From the NCBI GenBank assembly GCA_964531265.1, contig CAZHDW010000018.1, positions 1 to 36,670 on the forward strand: DNA of 36,670 bases, given 5' to 3'. Position 1 is the first letter of the stretch. Each line of letters begins with the position of its first letter. Of the stretch, positions 33,843 through 36,670 are shown one piece after another. Source of the DNA: Hominenteromicrobium sp964531265 (lineage in GTDB: Bacteria > Bacillota > Clostridia > Oscillospirales > Acutalibacteraceae). The translations under genes were made by a program, and so were the position numbers. The notes under the pieces were generated by a model. The model did no database searches. It worked only from the letters and a program-made list of their open reading frames with translations, and was not told the origin of the DNA.

Positions 33843-34258
33843 CTGCTGCTCTTCCGAAGCCATTGGCCCCACCTCTTTCTCAAAAATAATTTGCACTCAG
33901 GCTCTCACAGTACCCAACGCCATCGTATCCGGTCAAACTGCAAAGCAATTTTGTACCGACAATCATCTCATACTGACACCGAACGCTCACATCCGGTCTT
34001 AACGTCACTGAATTTTACGAAACGGAAACGACTGACTGTATTCGGGATACTGCGCACAAGAGTTATCACGTATTGTCCGGAAACCAGCTCCGTATGCAAC
34101 CTTTTGGGCTAACACGACTTTTTTGAGCCTTAACGCTTACTTCGGTTTTGTGCTTTCCTCTTGTTCAGTTAGATGATAACACCCCTTCGTCGTTTTGTCA
34201 ATAGTATTTTACTAACTTTTATGTATTTTTTGGCTATTTTGTTTTTTCAAATTCTCTC

Positions 34259-34287
34259 TTGACTTTACGGCGTATTCACGATAGAAT
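34259..34287 (+). promoter_or_regulatory. Predicted promoter of the DUF1292 gene
   Basis: TTGACT (34259-34264), 17 bases, TAGAAT (34282-34287). Good spacing and near-consensus boxes, about 30 bases ahead of the likely ribosome site. Confidence 0.65.
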
Positions 34288-34322
34288 AGAAAAGGAATTT
34301 ACCGGAAAGGTTGGTTAGAACC

Positions 34323-34628
34323 ATGAGCATAGAAAACGAAGCAGCTTTTGAGGCTGAGCTTGTTGTCCTGATGGACGACGAAGGCAATGAACACGAATTC
34401 GAGATCATTGATGAGATTGAAACAGATGACGGCTACTTTATGGCTCTCATCCCCACAATGCAGGATGATGCCGATATCGCCGATGCTGACGAGTACTATA
34501 TTTTTGAGCTTGTCAATATCGACGGCGAGGAGCAGCTTTCTGAGGTAGAAGACGATGCACTGCTTGATAAGCTGGCTGATATCTTCGAAACACGCTATGC
34601 ACAGTCTATGGAGGACGGCGAGGATTAA
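34323..34628 (+). CDS. DUF1292 protein
   Basis: This is a 101-residue, very acidic cytosolic protein of the DUF1292 (YrzB) family. It has the pattern ELVVLMDDEGNEHEFEIIDEIE, then YFMALIPTMQDD and EYYIFELVNIDGEEQLSEVEDD. Its function is unknown; in other Firmicutes it often sits beside ruvX or yrzL, which are not visible here. The ATG at 34323 gives the family start. GGAAAGG (34304-34310) is about 12 bases away, and a TTG at 34311 is an alternative. Confidence 0.85.
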   Translation: MSIENEAAFEAELVVLMDDEGNEHEFEIIDEIETDDGYFMALIPTMQDDADIADADEYYIFELVNIDGEEQLSEVEDDALLDKLADIFETRYAQSMEDGED

Positions 34629-34664
34629 TTTTCCTTGTATGCCATGATTGTGCCGGCACAAACT

Positions 34665-34870
34665 GAGAATGACCTGCCCGATGCGCGGACCGTGCAAGAA
34701 TAACCCTACACTCAAACCTTCGGGAGCTTGACTCCGCAGGCGGATTGCAGACCTCCCGGCGCGGCTTTGACCGTTGTTGGAAGAAGGGAGCGTGAACCCT
34801 GTGGGAAGGCACCCACCTGCTTTTTCGTAGCAGGTTATTGAGTGCACGTTACGGTCGGGCGGGGAATTTA
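34665..34870 (+). ncRNA. ssrS: Structured small RNA, probably 6S RNA
   Basis: An RNA of about 190-200 bases closed by a long interrupted helix: 34673-34681 pairs with 34855-34863 (9 bp, one G-U), CGTG 34691-34694 with CACG 34845-34848, and CACTCAA 34709-34715 with TTGAGTG 34838-34844. Inside are hairpins GTGGG/CCCAC (34801-34816) and ACCTGCT/AGCAGGT (34815-34835), and a TCGGGAG/CTCCCGG arm (about 34720-34759). Length, closing stem and a small hairpin on the 3' side of the central region match 6S RNA, the regulator that binds sigma-A RNA polymerase. It lies downstream of DUF1292 and has its own terminator. I recognised it by structure, not by search. SRP RNA, RNase P RNA and tmRNA signatures are absent. 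Confidence 0.55.
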
Positions 34871-34880
34871 TGTAATTTAC

Positions 34881-34909
34881 GAGCGGCTTTGTTGCCGCTC
34901 TTTTCTTTT
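34881..34909 (+). terminator. Terminator after the structured RNA
   Basis: GAGCGGC (34881-34887) pairs with GCCGCTC (34894-34900), followed by TTTTCTTTT. Confidence 0.88.
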
Positions 34910-34933
34910 GTACAAATACATATCGATTAAGCC

Positions 34934-34977
34934 AAAAAAGGGCGGGCTCTCTGCAAAAGCAGACGAGCTCACCCTTG
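34934..34977 (-). terminator. Terminator of the nitroreductase gene
   Basis: On the minus strand a long stem with small mismatches (about 34960-34977 with 34940-34956, loop TTTT) runs into TTTTTT. Confidence 0.82.
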
Positions 34978-35004
34978 GTTTTTACCTTTAAACCTTCAGG
35001 AGGT

Positions 35005-35565
35005 TTATTCCACCCAGTTCACATTATCAGTGCGGCGCACTCTTTCGGTTGTCGGGAAGCCACCCTCCGGATAACCGAAAACAATTCCGGCGTACAGCGT
35101 ATAGCCATCCGGTATACCGATCTCGCTGTGCATGAATTCCGGAACACCCTCGAGCTTCCAGACATTGCCGTAAGCACCGAGCCAGCATGAGCCGACATCA
35201 AACGAACGAGCTGCGATCATTAGATTCTCACAGACCAGAGCAGCGTCCCTATCGGACTGCCCCATACTGTCATCACAGCTTACAAGTATCATTGCAGGTG
35301 CATGATAAATACCGTTAAAACCGGGCGCCTCAACGCGTTCACGGATATGCGGCGGCAGCTCCGGATTTGACAGCATCTCACGCTGAGCAAGGCCGCTGAT
35401 CTTTTCGAGCTTCTCCGGAGAAGTCACCACGGTAATGTGGTACGGCTGCTTATTCATAGCACTCGGTGCCAGCTTTCCGGCCGCTACGATCTTTTCAAGC
35501 ACCTCTCTCGGCAGAGTATCCGGCTTGTAGGATCTGACTGAACGACGATCAAGAAGAGAATTCAT
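35005..35565 (-). CDS. Nitroreductase-family protein
   Basis: This 186-residue FMN-dependent oxidoreductase has the FMN-contact start LLDRRSVRSYKPD, the SAMNKQPYHITVV region and the C-terminal DGYTLYAGIVFGYPEGG. Members reduce nitro compounds, quinones or flavins with NAD(P)H, and the natural substrate is unknown. AAGGAGG stands ahead of the ATG. A single-gene unit. Confidence 0.9.
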   Translation of the reverse strand: MNSLLDRRSVRSYKPDTLPREVLEKIVAAGKLAPSAMNKQPYHITVVTSPEKLEKISGLAQREMLSNPELPPHIRERVEAPGFNGIYHAPAMILVSCDDSMGQSDRDAALVCENLMIAARSFDVGSCWLGAYGNVWKLEGVPEFMHSEIGIPDGYTLYAGIVFGYPEGGFPTTERVRRTDNVNWVE

Positions 35566-35650
35566 TGTAGTTCCTCCTTAGTTTTTTCTGATTATAGCAC
35601 ATATAACAGTTAAGCGTCAATCATTTTTTGAAACTATGAATCAAAAAAAC

Positions 35651-36178
35651 TCACTCCCACTCCTCGCGCAGAAGTGAAAACCTCTTATCGTCATGAACTA
35701 CTCCGTTATTGTCGCGTACTGCTCTGCGAATAGTGCCCTCATGCACGAATCCCAATGAACACAACAAGCGCTCAGAGCCTACATTTTCGCTGAACACGCC
35801 GGATGACAGAAGCACAAGCTCGGAATCGTTTGTAAACAAAGCCTCAATCAAAGCACGCAGAGCCTCCTTCATGTAACCCTTACGCGCATATTGCTCGGAC
35901 AGATAGTAGGAAAGAAAAAGGCACTTCACGTTATGACGTGATTCATCATCACTAAACCATATTGCGCCTATCAGCTTATTATCCTCCTTGCAGATAATAA
36001 ACATGGTATCCCGATTTTCTATGTACCCGGATACCTTCTCGCGCATCTTCTCAATATCAATGATTTTCATCGCATTATATTTCTGAACAAAAGGACTGTT
36101 CTGTATCTCAAGAAGCGGCTCGGCATCAGCTATCACAGGTTCACGCAATATCAGTCTTTCGGTCTCGATGGTATTCAT
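35651..36178 (-). CDS. GNAT-family N-acetyltransferase (RimJ/RimL type)
   Basis: This 175-residue acetyltransferase has the typical start NTIETERLILREP, the acetyl-CoA loop SEQYARKGYMKEALRALIE and the closing CSLGFVHEGTIRRAVRDN. RimJ/RimL-like enzymes acetylate ribosomal proteins or small amines, and the target here is unknown. The ATG at 36178 follows AAGGGAG; the upstream start at 36220 has no site. Confidence 0.9.
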   Translation of the reverse strand: MNTIETERLILREPVIADAEPLLEIQNSPFVQKYNAMKIIDIEKMREKVSGYIENRDTMFIICKEDNKLIGAIWFSDDESRHNVKCLFLSYYLSEQYARKGYMKEALRALIEALFTNDSELVLLSSGVFSENVGSERLLCSLGFVHEGTIRRAVRDNNGVVHDDKRFSLLREEWE

Positions 36179-36232
36179 AATGATTTCTCCCTTGCTTTTT
36201 TCCAATTTTATCAAATTCATCTGAAAAAATCA

Positions 36233-36269
36233 ATAAAAAACACCCCTTCCCCTGCAAGCAGGAAAAGGG
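36233..36269 (-). terminator. Terminator of gap
   Basis: A stem of about 12 bp (36258-36269 with 36244-36255, one mismatch) runs on the minus strand into GTGTTTTTTATT. Confidence 0.8.
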
Positions 36270-36306
36270 ATGCATAAATCATGTGATTTTGAATACTAAG
36301 CCGAGA

Positions 36307-36670
36307 TTAGATCTCTGCGAAGTACTTGATTGTACGAACCATCTGAGAAGTGTAGGAGTTCTCGTTGTCGTACCAGGAAACTACCTGAACCTCATAGAGG
36401 CCTTCGCCGATCGGAGCAACCATTGTCTGGGTAGCGTCGAAGAGGGAGCCGTACTTCATGCCGATAACGTCAGAAGAAACGATCTGATCCTCGTTGTAGC
36501 CGTAGCTCTCGGAAGCAGCAGCCTTCATAGCAGCGTTGATGCCTTCCTTAGTTACATTCTCGCCCTTAACAACAGCTGTGAGGATTGTTGTGGAGCCTGT
36601 CGGAACCGGAACACGCTGTGCGGAACCGATGAGCTTACCGTTGAGCTCAGGGATAACAAGGCCGATAGCC
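36307..36670 (-). CDS. gap: Glyceraldehyde-3-phosphate dehydrogenase, C-terminal part (cut by window edge)
   Basis: The glycolytic enzyme that oxidises glyceraldehyde-3-phosphate with NAD and phosphate. About 120 C-terminal residues are present, from AIGLVIPELNGKLIGSAQRVPVPTGS to the end. The catalytic domain strand with SAQRVPVPTGS and the conserved WYDNENSYTSQMV near the C terminus are diagnostic. The active-site Cys and the NAD-binding domain lie beyond position 36670. The frame is open to the window edge. Confidence 0.95.
   Translation of the reverse strand, partial: AIGLVIPELNGKLIGSAQRVPVPTGSTTILTAVVKGENVTKEGINAAMKAAASESYGYNEDQIVSSDVIGMKYGSLFDATQTMVAPIGEGLYEVQVVSWYDNENSYTSQMVRTIKYFAEI

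Larger units (their letters stand above)
33316..34257. other. Long region without an intact gene
   Basis: About 0.9 kb with no convincing long reading frame on either strand. It contains a short reading frame behind a perfect ribosome site (33530-33559), an 11-bp inverted repeat (33806-33842), and on the minus strand a reading frame of about 55 residues (roughly 33664-33837) ending in ...NTIFSNCDALITDALF. It could be a decayed gene or mobile element, or a noncoding locus. I recognise no family. Confidence 0.5.

Noticed and set aside
33891..34112. 73-codon plus-strand frame in the gene-free region
   Set aside because: TTG start without ribosome site, basic low-complexity product with no recognisable family.
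34665..34870. SRP RNA, RNase P RNA or tmRNA instead of 6S
   Set aside because: No GGAAG/AGCAG SRP core, no GAGGAAAGTCC RNase P core, and no tRNA-like ends as in tmRNA.

Overview
The window reads as chromosome of a spore-forming, Gram-positive Clostridia-type Firmicute, probably a gut Ruminococcaceae/Oscillospirales member (inference). Reasons: a complete spoIIA sporulation operon, an FtsEX pair next to a peptidoglycan hydrolase, strong AGGAGG ribosome sites, many Rho-independent hairpins, and a stand-alone MsmX/UgpC-type sugar ATPase. Almost all of it is ordinary, densely packed chromosome. I see no tRNA, rRNA, CRISPR array, prophage or intact transposon.

Left part (1-7.4 kb): metA (predicted acetyl-CoA type), a HAD phosphatase and an OmpR-type two-component system closed by a terminator. 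A three-gene set follows: a VTC-fold (polyphosphate-polymerase-like) protein, a DUF4956 membrane protein and a large membrane-anchored CotH-type kinase with an unusual Met/Pro/Glu-rich insert. This set is the best candidate for a poorly described system in the window. It converges on spoIIAA-spoIIAB-sigF (7.5-8.9 kb) across a shared bidirectional terminator, and valS lies behind spoIIA.

Middle (11.8-25.1 kb): a secreted NlpC/P60 hydrolase with five SH3b repeats, preceded by two consensus-perfect WalR boxes; the ilvB-ilvN-HAD operon; tex; a split ThrE-type exporter with an RluA-type pseudouridine synthase; ftsE-ftsX-M23 hydrolase; and a PucR/CdaR-type regulator. The hydrolase, FtsEX and the WalR boxes together point to regulated cell-wall remodelling.

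Right part (25.3-36.7 kb): the sugar ATPase, rsuA, a DUF4830 protein, a phosphopantetheinyl transferase, and a PurF-like protein that keeps its PRPP loop and Fe-S cysteines but has lost the glutaminase cysteine. Next come a GNAT enzyme, a Gfo/Idh/MocA dehydrogenase, an SPFH/NfeD pair, and about 0.9 kb without an intact gene. A DUF1292 protein is followed by a structured RNA that most resembles 6S RNA. The window closes with a nitroreductase, a second GNAT enzyme and the C-terminal part of GAPDH, cut by the right edge.
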